From positions 1 through 20,219 of IMG/VR virus record IMGVR_UViG_3300044641_003040: DNA of 20,219 bases; one strand, written 5' to 3'. Positions 9,701 to 15,576 of this stretch are shown piece after piece; the stretch's first letter is position 1; the number at the start of each line of letters is the position of its first letter. The notes below the pieces were generated by a model, which saw nothing but the letters and a program-made list of their open reading frames with translations, ran no database searches and had not been told where the DNA came from. This DNA is from a virus. The position numbers were made by a program, and so were the translations under genes.

Positions 9701-12700
9701 CTACTGTTACCAATTCTCTTGATGAAAAGGTTTCTTCTGTAGACGGAGAAGAAGAAATACTCACTCCTAAACCATATATTTCTTCATTATATGGAGATGT
9801 AATTACACCAGACTGGGTGCTTGATCCAGAAAATACAGACTTTATTCCTAATGCAAGAGTTAAAGATATAAAGCCTAGCGACTTTATTTTTGGCGAATTA
9901 GAAGAGATCCTTGAAGTCATTAAACTTGAAGATGACGAAGTATTACCATCTGATTTCGTAAGAGTTATAAGACAAAATATAACCGATGGTAAAACTTACC
10001 GAGAAAGAAAAACACCAAGAGAAGACGGTGGAACTGGCTGGTTCTTAAATAAAAAACTAGAAGGCGGAATTTATCGCAGAAAAGAGAATGCTGACAAGAC
10101 CAATGCTCAGATAGAAACAGAAACTATCGAAGCTATTCCAGATGTTGATCCAGTTGTTATCCCTGAAGTACAGCCTGTTAAGGGTGAGGATGTAACTCCT
10201 GAGCAGGTAGCAACAGTTGTTAACGATGCAATTGATGCGATCACAACCTCTAAGCCAGATGCATCTATTGAAGAAGCTGTCAAGGGTCTTAATGTTGATG
10301 AAACCATTAAAGAGGCAGTAGTTGCTAAGCCTGAAAATGCAGAAGGAGAAACAGGTTTCCATATCTCCTCTGACGGAGTTACTTTAATTAAGCCTGGCGA
10401 CAAGGTTATCCACGCCAAGACTAAGAGAACTGGAACTGTAAGCGTTCTCCTTCCTTCATATCAGGGTGGAAAGTATAAGAATTATGTAAAGGTTAGATAT
10501 GACGATACTAATGAAAGAGAGCCTGTAGCGGCTAAGAATCTTTCAATTGTTTTCCGACCTGAATTTGTACCAGTAGTTAAGCCTAAGGGTGAGACAACTG
10601 TTAAAGATATTTCAAACAAGATCAAGGATATTCAAGGAACAACACCTGCAGAAGGTGCAGTAAATCCTGATGAGCTTGCAGAGAAGTTTAAGTCTGCAGA
10701 AAAAGAACGAGATGACAAGGTAAAGGAAACTAACTTTGTAAAGACATCTACTTCTGTAGTTTCAAAGGTAAAAGAGAATCTTCCTGCACGAGGAACAACT
10801 GAAAGCTCTCTTCCAAGTCTTAAAACTGGAAATCTATTCGATGTAACTTTTGCAATAGACAAACCAACCGAGAAAGAGCTTAAAGATAAAGGCGTAGACT
10901 TAAGCCTAGATTCAGCAGATGACTTAATTGTATTTAGAGCAACTAAAGATTTATTCCTCAGAAATCAACCTGTTGCAACTATTAAACCAGACGGATCAAT
11001 TATCTGGCGTACAGAGAACGACAAGCGTTCATTCTCATTAGAGCTTGAGAGAGTTCTTCAAGATTTTGATAGCCCAGTTACAAATATCAGCGCAATGGCT
11101 ATTATGCCAGAGCCAGAAGATATAGAAGGAACAGATGCCGATAACTTTGGCAATGGAACTCTTCTTGGAGAGTCAGAAAGCTCATTTGATTACAACAACA
11201 TCTCTAAGTTCCCTCCAACACAAGAGCAACGTAAAATTGTTGACGCAATTATGGAAGGAAAAGATGTAGTAGTTCAAGCTTTGGCTGGTACTGGAAAAAC
11301 TTCTACTTTAGTTCTTGCTGCTAAGAGAATTTTGGCAGAAAACCCAGGAAAGAAACTTCTATATATTGTATTTAATAAGGAAACAGCTGAAGAAGCTCAA
11401 GGAAGAATGCCTGAGAACGTAGACTCTAGAACTATGGACAACATTGTCTATTCTATGCTTCCAGATAATCACAAAGAAAGAAATAAGCTTAGCAATGCCT
11501 TTAAGATTAACGAAAGAAGTCTTATTGACTACACAGACTATGTAAACTTGTTTGAGTACTATCAGTACGAGCCAGTTACTTTATCTATTAGAGGCGCAGA
11601 GACAACTCTAGGAAGAAATGATCTTGTTCAAGAGATAAGAGAATCAGTCGATAGATTTGCAATTTCAGCAGATGATGTTTTGACTGAAAAGCATTTCACT
11701 AAGAAGACTCCATTCTACGATACAGTTCCTCCTATCCTTGTAGAGTACGCAAAGAAAATGTGGAAAGATGTAAGTACTGAAGAAGGTTGGGATCCTACTT
11801 CAAAGAAACTATCAAGAATTGATTACTCACACATGCTAAAGACATGGGCATTGACTAACCCACAATTTGCAGATGGTTTAAACTCTGGATCAACAAGTAC
11901 TAAGCAATTTAAAGATAGAAAGAACAGCATGTTCTTCTTCGATGAAGCTCAGGATATGAACCCAGTTATTGTAAAGCTCCTAGCTGATCAAAAGGGAATT
12001 CAAAAAATTTATGTAGGAGATAGTAATCAAGCTATCTATGCTTTCCGTGGAGCTGTAGATGAACTTAATAATGTTAAAGATGCAGTAGAGCTTTATTTAA
12101 CTCAAACTTTCCGTTTTGGTGCCAAACTAGCTGCAATAGGAAACAGATTCTTAGCAACACTTGGATCTACAAAGAAAATTGTAGGAAAGCCAGGAGAAGA
12201 TGATGGCGTTGTCCTCGAGAAAGAAATGGAAGATCCAGATGTAATTATTGCTAGAACAAATGGTGGAGTTATTGACTCTGTGTTTGATCTTTTAGCTAAG
12301 GGTAAGAATCCAGGATTAAACTTAGAAACATATTACAAAGCTATGTCATATGCAAAATCTGCACAGTGGTTGATGGCTGCTAATAAAGGTACACCTGCAT
12401 ACAAGAAACCAAAACTCCACGAAGATTTAGCAGGTTTCCAAAATTGGAATGAAGTTCTAAAGGCAGTTCAAGACGGTAAGTCAATAGGTGGAGCCTTGTA
12501 CATGGTTCGTCTCCTAAGAGATAGAAAAATGAGTATTAAAGAGCTAGTAGATAAGCTCAATAGCATCAGTCCAATTCGTGGAACAGGGTTTAGAACAGAC
12601 CCATATGTTCCTGTAGGTAAGGAAGCACTTGCAGACGGAATTACTGGAGAGCTTGGCACTGGTAGAACTAATAGTGGGTTTAAAGGAAAACTTACATATA

Positions 12701-15333
12701 AAATTAAAGATGGAGTAATTTCTTTCCAGAACTCCAAGTCGTATAAAGATTTCCTTTTGAAAGACTTTGTATACAATAAAGATACTTTTTCTTTTGAAAA
12801 AGCTTTTGAGAAAGAGCAAGAAGAGGAAATACTTAACCTAATTAACGATGCTAGAAGATGGATACAAAACTATCCTCCAAGAATCCCTATCGATACTGAA
12901 GTTATTACTGCACATAAATCAAAGGGTAAAGAGTGGGATCGTGTAAAGCTTCACGATGACTTTAAAATGCCTGAAATTAATGATGAAGGAGAGATGGAAC
13001 TTCCTGATGCAGAGGAACGTAGAATTTCTTACGTTGCTGTTACTCGTGCAAAGAAGGCTCTAGACATTGGCGATAACCTAAAGTGGATCTTTGATGTCAC
13101 ATCTTCTGAAGATGAACAACCTCAGCTAACTGACGTTGAAAAAATTATTGGTATGTCAGTCATACCAGACCCAGAACCTGTAACTCCAGAAGAGGTTGGC
13201 AACGAGGTTGTCAAGGCTAGAAAGATTACAGATCAGAAGACTCTAGAGGTAGCTAACCGACTAATTGAGCTTATTGAAAAGGGCGTTGTTCCATGGACCA
13301 AGGGATGGTCTGGTGGAGGCTTCCTTCCAACAAATGGAAAGACAAACAAGAGTTATCAAGGAACCAACACTCTTGCTCTCTGGGCAGCAATGCATCTAAA
13401 TGATTGGACAGATCCTAGATTCTTAACCTTCAATCAAGGTAAATCACTAGGAGGCTTTGTTCGTAAGGGCGAGACAGGCACAAAGATTCTAAAGCCTAAC
13501 GTTGTAACTAAAGATGTAAAACAGCCAGATGGAACTATTAAAAAAGAAGGCTACATTTATTTTACAGAAGTTCCAGTATTCAACGTTTCTCAATTTGAAA
13601 AACTAAATCTTCCACCTTTGGTAAAGAAAGATCCAGTACCTGTACTAGATATTGAAACCCAGATACTAGAGTCATACAAGGACCACCCAGAGATTATTTA
13701 CCGTCCTCAAGATAAGGCTTATTACTTACCTTCTGTAGACAAGATTTACTTACCTTTAAGAGAGCAATTTGATACTAGTATCGGTTTCATAGAGACATTT
13801 TTCCACGAACTAGGTCACAGTACAGGACACGTTTCACGTCTAGGTAAAGAAGGAAAGCGCAAGGATCTTCAAGATAATTATGGCAACCATAAAGCAAGCC
13901 GTGGTGAAGAAGAACTTATTGCAGAAATTACAGTTGCACTTATTGCTGCAGAGTTTGGTGTTGAAATTGACTGGGGAAATACAGCTTCATACGCACAAGG
14001 ATGGTTAAAGCCTCTTAAGGATGACCCAGGAATGATTATCATTGCTGCAAAGCAAGCTCAAGATGCAGTTAACTGGATGCTTGGGATTAAGCCAGAAGAT
14101 AAGAACGCAACTCCAGAACCTGATGCACAAGCACCAGAAGCTAGCGAAGGTGTAGGCAGTGAAGGTCAATCTGGTGAGCAGATCGCTGATCAAGCTCCTG
14201 AAACTCCAAGTCCTACTACCGACACTCAGTCTTTAAGCACTCCAAAAGTTCGTAGAACTGCAAGAGGTCTTGAGATTCCTCTACTTAAGTTCCCTCTAAC
14301 AGTTACGGTCTCAAAAGAAGTATACAACTATAGATCAGAAACTTTCTATGGCGATTATGTCGGAGAAGTTGTTGGGAAGACTCCAAGCGGAAACAGTATT
14401 AAGGTTAGATTTGATTCGCAGGAAGACTTTAATAGATTCTACGGTGACGTAGATTATTACGGTGGACCAGACAGTATGTGGGAAGGCGACGACTATCAGT
14501 CAAATAAGAAAACAATTCTTGCTGCACGCAAAGACTTAAAAGTTTTAGATAAGTTATTTGAAGACAAAAACAACTTATTAGAGCTTGGCGAAGGTGTAGG
14601 CAGTGAAGGTCAATCTGGTGAGCAAATTGCTGAGGAAGAATCAGTAACTCCAGAAGCAACTTCAGAACCAAATGTTGGAGAGCAGGGTCAAACTGGCGAA
14701 GAGATTGCTAGCAAGGCTCCAAAGAATAAAGATGTTTCTGTAGAGCCTACAAAGTTTACTTTTATGGGTGAAGAATACGATTTATGGAACGACATTACCT
14801 ATGATCGTGATTCAAAAGAAGGATCAGATAATGATCAACTTGAATATCTACATGGAATTTTTGCTGACAGAATTCTAGATGGACAAGAACTAATAACAAG
14901 TAGAACTGATATTAATAACTACATTACAGAAATTTTAAAGAAGTACGGGTACGGTAATAAATTTTTTATGCTAGCTAGCGGAGCAGTTTCCGATAAAACT
15001 TTAGGAAAAGATCCTATGAAGGGCAAGGGCGGCATAGAAGCTGGAGTAGGTCGTGCAAATAACTCTGGAATCCCAAGCGATAGTCCCTTAAAAGATGTAG
15101 AGTTCCCTGTATTTTTAGCTAGATCTAGAGGCATCTCAAAGATTGCAATGCTCCACGAAATCGCCCACCTTATGGAGTCTGGATGGAGAACTGGTGTTGG
15201 AGGAGGCCATAATCAGATATGGCATCAGACATTCTTGACACTCCTACGTCAAGAGGGTTTCCAAACACAGGCTAATCTACTATCATCATCTATGGGTGAA
15301 GTGAAAGGAGATACAGGTGCCATTAATCCCTGA
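3415..15333 (+). CDS. Giant polyvalent protein: exonuclease, FBH1-like helicase, ArdC, two zincins
   Basis: One uninterrupted ORF of 3972 residues. In order: N-terminal leader (1-115); unknown globular region (about 116-290); acidic Pro/Glu/Lys linkers with coiled coils (about 915-967, 1105-1160, 1402-1458); five KPGD modules (K1000, K1499, K1665, K2153, K2326); DEDDh exonuclease (about 1812-2046); SF1 helicase (about 2599-3228); ArdC N-domain (about 3268-3405) with HELGH zincin (3464-3468); a beta-rich unknown domain (about 3600-3722) between GQSGEQIA repeats; and a C-terminal zincin, HEIAH (3914-3918). This is the architecture of phage and plasmid polyvalent proteins, believed to be packaged, injected with DNA and used against host defences. 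Delivery and anti-defence roles are inferred from family and position among head genes. All catalytic motifs I looked for are intact, so the enzymes are probably active. No frameshift is apparent. Confidence 0.85.
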   Translation: MENKIVVSSYRAYSSREQARFIRQEANVLLEKANEFSTTSRRVNRRSAYKVLARSLQKTRGLPFSIRKHQALTELSNYISLAKYNKIVGLEAFNTDLLPVSHPRSTRFNTMTASALAEAQMRWVLDDPRIKDETVKGLLASAMFSPIDSPEHKYSMIRLENMPQGQVPLEVLLAAANPYAGKNSAAARRAREAVQLSDRFERWINMGASLAKRATDGFRVYVARNDGSTKSLSGELLNQNMFDPNLVDIEMGKGKVATVPTKLGEGLEAFIKSKDSEDGYSPVEAEVPNGAQVLPESSIVISDAPSIYRKDEETKSGAVRYTDDKYDIVKFNNPKDAQTAIGEGQKRAAELDKPEPKLLKKGEIDPDSGKQFWNPDEPVLAVYRRGKNTPLAFAQSWKDVNNEILRDEPFLDEDEGREYTRPEQQTADDNVPLLDQADDIFKPTKKKSDKKKKEVSSFPYEVPDRAYEFNPNEEYTPEFEFDDPVAIANDQVPEELEDALLTAVEPVSDTEKATGYAPINFTDGRERDVPAEAIAAAIREQGGDAEMALAQAYDKIAGDNKNEKALLESRGEKEPVVEEAPVEDGEIEPSPSDKIIEDEIEKPEPKATTPEPTDGLEDVEDVSEDTYVPPLLEGLSEEELASFKEDGDYRPFLPKNADIDTPEGLYKLDPNPVDPKENFTPKDLQGDVPPTTALDLSANKVKDLTDELSNAINGTGEHGAGFGEMLTEDPNGELINSPVPAEALRDALQLKGKDTDAIIEKINKKAGKAKARIKPPVSEEPEAEPDTTEEKPKPKRGVTYKRVGNRTLLRAGKGGAFNDKEIADFLDKNGFEWTGDIERDGKTLPVNSESALQTDEEFKAFARELRDRFGIDLQPRAATAKSPAQDPIDIDAPAPTPAPEAPEAPTPEATPEVPALTKEERDIAELEDELDMVERLIKREDVEPDVKDKMARRIERIKRALEELKGSPETPAVEETPKEEEAVVVEEKLKYTKKRPQDLKPGDEVYIPGVGWRIVTRVSERKFDTPNKPSIWIVDYTDGSPYYPQTGTWKTMKGWKKEDGTEVDQELFTRDPLGIPSDETATGQQTVIQTDPPEEFLTSVSEGNIDDKIKILLQERAELGDVLAKIQKELPGAEPEDLMKEIEENTRLLEEAEAIKRGQKSPKEFDELPAGTRATSKALDGRSSTWLKQEDGSWVNINTGEIVDELPIPRKLYGGEWWDDYKFTAPENLGGEEEVADDDDSDLVDEVLIDSVKEDENPNLDALIKQVQQRKKLTRAERKALKKEKRHRQQMMIKIVDSEFGQDAFTLDFPRRSAVKQMLFQLDSLTTEEMEDISRLVNAELGWEFIKNLPDKPEGSEQDTSKPQEDPGAETYVFPPEEKPSPEVTPTAEEEKPAAEEKPTPLTERDKEILKALVDKRRKIQRKIDKADLSEETTAAQKKALKDELDAVTKIIDDIVLGAKPAEAPATPETPTTPEASSVSEEPASSAQLLKGVTTNNLKPGDILVNDHFTITDIKREGTKKVNVGGVTQDVPAYRISGYFPGSVEQSSKLWSEDYAPDIYRGATPPSKGDSPELNQPKAEDYGVEYAFPNQTKVKFGERTLYAPKNKELADKFLEDYAVYDAERLRRKALWQAPEISKKNDDTYSSPITPTNTIYVENVPASEVKVGDIAFRKNKLGAGEFFTVTKVVGTKDGVTTLEGHYVGHQTQTKEWRSGTTIDVIRGEKNLPAAGDKEPLDRPDKSLPNASQLEKERKAKIAEADKGYTPNFPTKTAEQGITPLAPKPQLPAFYGTAEELLALGDGPAILEALDASENGYVVFDFETIGKDVTNVQDPDAPIQVAAVKYVKGEKVGELNLFINPEEPLGSYYYLADDNKTPYLDKDGKNVMNPNKILKNGEIDVTDEWLATQPSIKDQLQKIVDFFGPDVILVGQNNRFDINLLERFSEKLGIDFKLTGSIDTLGIARALQKLEFATITLPTNPSEGDTVTSSQGNTWEFKDGKWKQSNKLADLASRLGIPAGEDDKFHDALFDVEVTEKVLRALLAKMKAGEVPAGGSKTYDGKYSAWLDSREKRKKELADIAVANAQSGKVPTVDELIATVTNSLDEKVSSVDGEEEILTPKPYISSLYGDVITPDWVLDPENTDFIPNARVKDIKPSDFIFGELEEILEVIKLEDDEVLPSDFVRVIRQNITDGKTYRERKTPREDGGTGWFLNKKLEGGIYRRKENADKTNAQIETETIEAIPDVDPVVIPEVQPVKGEDVTPEQVATVVNDAIDAITTSKPDASIEEAVKGLNVDETIKEAVVAKPENAEGETGFHISSDGVTLIKPGDKVIHAKTKRTGTVSVLLPSYQGGKYKNYVKVRYDDTNEREPVAAKNLSIVFRPEFVPVVKPKGETTVKDISNKIKDIQGTTPAEGAVNPDELAEKFKSAEKERDDKVKETNFVKTSTSVVSKVKENLPARGTTESSLPSLKTGNLFDVTFAIDKPTEKELKDKGVDLSLDSADDLIVFRATKDLFLRNQPVATIKPDGSIIWRTENDKRSFSLELERVLQDFDSPVTNISAMAIMPEPEDIEGTDADNFGNGTLLGESESSFDYNNISKFPPTQEQRKIVDAIMEGKDVVVQALAGTGKTSTLVLAAKRILAENPGKKLLYIVFNKETAEEAQGRMPENVDSRTMDNIVYSMLPDNHKERNKLSNAFKINERSLIDYTDYVNLFEYYQYEPVTLSIRGAETTLGRNDLVQEIRESVDRFAISADDVLTEKHFTKKTPFYDTVPPILVEYAKKMWKDVSTEEGWDPTSKKLSRIDYSHMLKTWALTNPQFADGLNSGSTSTKQFKDRKNSMFFFDEAQDMNPVIVKLLADQKGIQKIYVGDSNQAIYAFRGAVDELNNVKDAVELYLTQTFRFGAKLAAIGNRFLATLGSTKKIVGKPGEDDGVVLEKEMEDPDVIIARTNGGVIDSVFDLLAKGKNPGLNLETYYKAMSYAKSAQWLMAANKGTPAYKKPKLHEDLAGFQNWNEVLKAVQDGKSIGGALYMVRLLRDRKMSIKELVDKLNSISPIRGTGFRTDPYVPVGKEALADGITGELGTGRTNSGFKGKLTYKIKDGVISFQNSKSYKDFLLKDFVYNKDTFSFEKAFEKEQEEEILNLINDARRWIQNYPPRIPIDTEVITAHKSKGKEWDRVKLHDDFKMPEINDEGEMELPDAEERRISYVAVTRAKKALDIGDNLKWIFDVTSSEDEQPQLTDVEKIIGMSVIPDPEPVTPEEVGNEVVKARKITDQKTLEVANRLIELIEKGVVPWTKGWSGGGFLPTNGKTNKSYQGTNTLALWAAMHLNDWTDPRFLTFNQGKSLGGFVRKGETGTKILKPNVVTKDVKQPDGTIKKEGYIYFTEVPVFNVSQFEKLNLPPLVKKDPVPVLDIETQILESYKDHPEIIYRPQDKAYYLPSVDKIYLPLREQFDTSIGFIETFFHELGHSTGHVSRLGKEGKRKDLQDNYGNHKASRGEEELIAEITVALIAAEFGVEIDWGNTASYAQGWLKPLKDDPGMIIIAAKQAQDAVNWMLGIKPEDKNATPEPDAQAPEASEGVGSEGQSGEQIADQAPETPSPTTDTQSLSTPKVRRTARGLEIPLLKFPLTVTVSKEVYNYRSETFYGDYVGEVVGKTPSGNSIKVRFDSQEDFNRFYGDVDYYGGPDSMWEGDDYQSNKKTILAARKDLKVLDKLFEDKNNLLELGEGVGSEGQSGEQIAEEESVTPEATSEPNVGEQGQTGEEIASKAPKNKDVSVEPTKFTFMGEEYDLWNDITYDRDSKEGSDNDQLEYLHGIFADRILDGQELITSRTDINNYITEILKKYGYGNKFFMLASGAVSDKTLGKDPMKGKGGIEAGVGRANNSGIPSDSPLKDVEFPVFLARSRGISKIAMLHEIAHLMESGWRTGVGGGHNQIWHQTFLTLLRQEGFQTQANLLSSSMGEVKGDTGAINP
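4999..5715 (+). repeat. Two diverged VPAEA helical repeats in the giant protein
   Basis: Residues 529-557 and 739-767 both start VPAEA and continue as a helical stretch with similar spacing, ending near AYDKIAG in the first and INKKAG in the second. They look like an old internal duplication; the DNA has diverged. Function unknown. Confidence 0.4.
6400..10569 (+). repeat. Five dispersed KPGD beta-rich modules in the giant protein
   Basis: Short modules begin near residues 996, 1494, 1658, 2147 and 2318. Each has a turn of the form [LIV]-K-[PV]-[GS]-D followed by hydrophobic beta-like strands: LKPGDEVYIPG, LKPGDILVND, VKVGDIAFRK, IKPSDFIFGE and IKPGDKVIHA. The first two each follow a Pro/Glu linker and a coiled coil. 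The fifth, which ends in a VRYDD segment, resembles SH3-like or KOW/Tudor barrels. They may act as binding or spacer barrels for nucleic acid or protein; this is inferred from pattern only. Confidence 0.5.
8848..9552 (+). other. DEDDh 3'-5' exonuclease domain (DnaQ-like) in the giant protein
   Basis: Within residues about 1812-2046, Exo I is VVFDFET (D1819, E1821), Exo II is VGQNNRFDINLL (D1935) and Exo III is FHDALFDVEVT (H2024, D2029). The spacing and the leucine-rich segment before Exo III fit the DnaQ/RNase T superfamily, which removes 3' nucleotides using two metal ions. All five catalytic positions are present. An inserted stretch of about 29 residues (1976-2004) between Exo II and Exo III resembles a tail-fibre style 'GDTVT...TWEFKDGKW' hairpin. 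The substrate, DNA or RNA, cannot be told from sequence. Confidence 0.85.
11209..13098 (+). other. SF1 helicase domain, FBH1/UvrD-like, in the giant protein
   Basis: In residues about 2599-3228 the SF1A motifs appear in order: Q-motif PPTQEQ (2600-2605), Walker A AGTGKTS (2624-2630), Walker B DEAQD (2843-2847), motif III VGDSNQAIYAFRG (2867-2879), motif IV TQTFRFG (2896-2902), motif V TAHKSKGKEW (3165-3174) followed by a DDF, and motif VI YVAVTRAKK (3206-3214). The AGTGKTST, TQxFRFG and KGxEW...DDF variants are those I associate with FBH1-type helicases, which unwind DNA 3'-5' and dismantle recombinase filaments, more than with Rep, UvrD or PcrA. ATPase and helicase activity is very likely; action on RecA is inference. 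Confidence 0.85.
13216..14088 (+). other. ArdC-type anti-restriction module: ssDNA-binding domain plus zincin
   Basis: Residues about 3268-3405 match the ArdC N-terminal domain: a helix ending EKGVVPWTKGW (W3294), then NKSYQGTN, LTFNQ, KGETGTKILKP and VFNVSQFE. Residues about 3420-3558 are the linked metallopeptidase (MPTase-PolyVal type) with HELGHSTGH (3464-3472) and a downstream EEELIAE (3498-3504) that probably supplies the third zinc ligand. ArdC of IncW plasmid pSa binds ssDNA and protects incoming DNA from restriction; the same pair is common in polyvalent proteins. A role in shielding ejected phage DNA, or in cleaving a host or self protein, is inferred. Confidence 0.88.
14144..14624 (+). 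repeat. Perfect 37-bp direct repeat inside the giant gene
   Basis: Bases 14144-14180 and 14588-14624 are identical and lie 444 bases apart in the same frame. Each encodes EGVGSEGQSGEQIA-type sequence, at residues 3578-3591 and 3726-3739. A diverged third copy, VGEQGQTGEEIA, is at residues 3754-3765. The repeats bracket a beta-rich domain of about 120 residues. They are short linker repeats, not a CRISPR. Confidence 0.85.
14833..15330 (+). other. C-terminal zincin-like metallohydrolase domain of the giant protein
   Basis: Residues about 3807-3972 end with MLHEIAHLME (HEIAH 3914-3918) and then GGGHNQIWHQTFL (H3932, H3937). An HExxH helix followed about 14 residues later by GGxH...WH and a C-terminal helix resembles the actinobacterial/phage putative metallohydrolase family TIGR04338, as I remember it. 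H3914 and H3918 should bind zinc with E3915 as catalytic base; H3932 or H3937 is the likely third ligand. It is unrelated in motif context to the ArdC zincin upstream. A self-processing or host-protein-cleaving role is inferred. Confidence 0.65.
15304..15310 (+). promoter_or_regulatory. Ribosome binding site for the 40-residue ORF
   Basis: AAAGGAG lies six bases before the GTG at 15317, inside the 3' end of the giant gene. It is one of the best Shine-Dalgarno matches in the window and is the main reason for accepting the tiny ORF. Confidence 0.65.
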
Positions 15334-15439
15334 AGACATGGAAGAGTACATACTGCCAGAAAATCTTTCAGATAATGAAAAATCGTTTCCAGCATCAAAA
15401 GAATCCGAGAAAGATTCTGAAGAAAAGGATAATGTATAA
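15317..15439 (+). CDS. Tiny acidic protein, 40 residues, unknown function
   Basis: A GTG-started ORF of 40 residues, overlapping the 3' end of the giant gene by 17 bases in another frame. It begins VPLIPEDMEEYILPEN (first residue read as Met) and has a charged Lys/Glu/Ser/Asp-rich tail. It has a strong Shine-Dalgarno sequence at 15304-15310, and its stop overlaps the next ATG by one base (TAATG), which fits the gap-free packing of this cluster. I do not recognise it. Small acidic proteins between head genes can be assembly factors or chaperones, but nothing here shows that. Confidence 0.6.
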   Translation: MPLIPEDMEEYILPENLSDNEKSFPASKESEKDSEEKDNV

Positions 15440-15576
15440 TGAGTCTTACAGATAAAGAACTTTATACAGAGGCGATGATTGCTGCCTACAGAAGGCTTAT
15501 GGATGTTGCTTTCTGGGACCCAGCTGCTGCCGATGATGACGAAGATGCTGAACCTAAAAAGGAAGAGGATAAATGA
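15439..15576 (+). CDS. Tiny protein, 45 residues, unknown function
   Basis: An ATG-started ORF of 45 residues with AAAGGA at 15424-15429 as ribosome binding site. The first 25 residues (MSLTDKELYTEAMIAAYRRL and onward) look like an amphipathic helix; the rest is strongly acidic with a Lys/Glu tail. The start overlaps the preceding stop (TAATG) and the stop overlaps the following ATG (ATGA), so it is embedded in a coupled series. No family recognised. Together with the previous ORF it fills the space between the giant gene and the Cys-rich gene, which is otherwise unexplained. Confidence 0.65.
   Translation: MSLTDKELYTEAMIAAYRRLMDVAFWDPAAADDDEDAEPKKEEDK

Noticed and set aside
14144-14624. Direct repeats as a CRISPR array or att site
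   Set aside because: Only two perfect copies 444 bases apart, in frame in a coding region and encoding a linker motif; no regular spacers, and no integrase in the window.
3415-15333. Giant ORF as a tail tape-measure protein
   Set aside because: Length alone would allow it, but there are enzyme domains with intact motifs, no long uniform helical repeat, and the gene sits between the portal and protease, not after tail genes.
15301-15440. Programmed frameshift joining the giant gene to the following small ORF
   Set aside because: The 17-bp overlap has no slippery heptamer that I can see, and the small ORF has its own strong Shine-Dalgarno sequence and GTG start.
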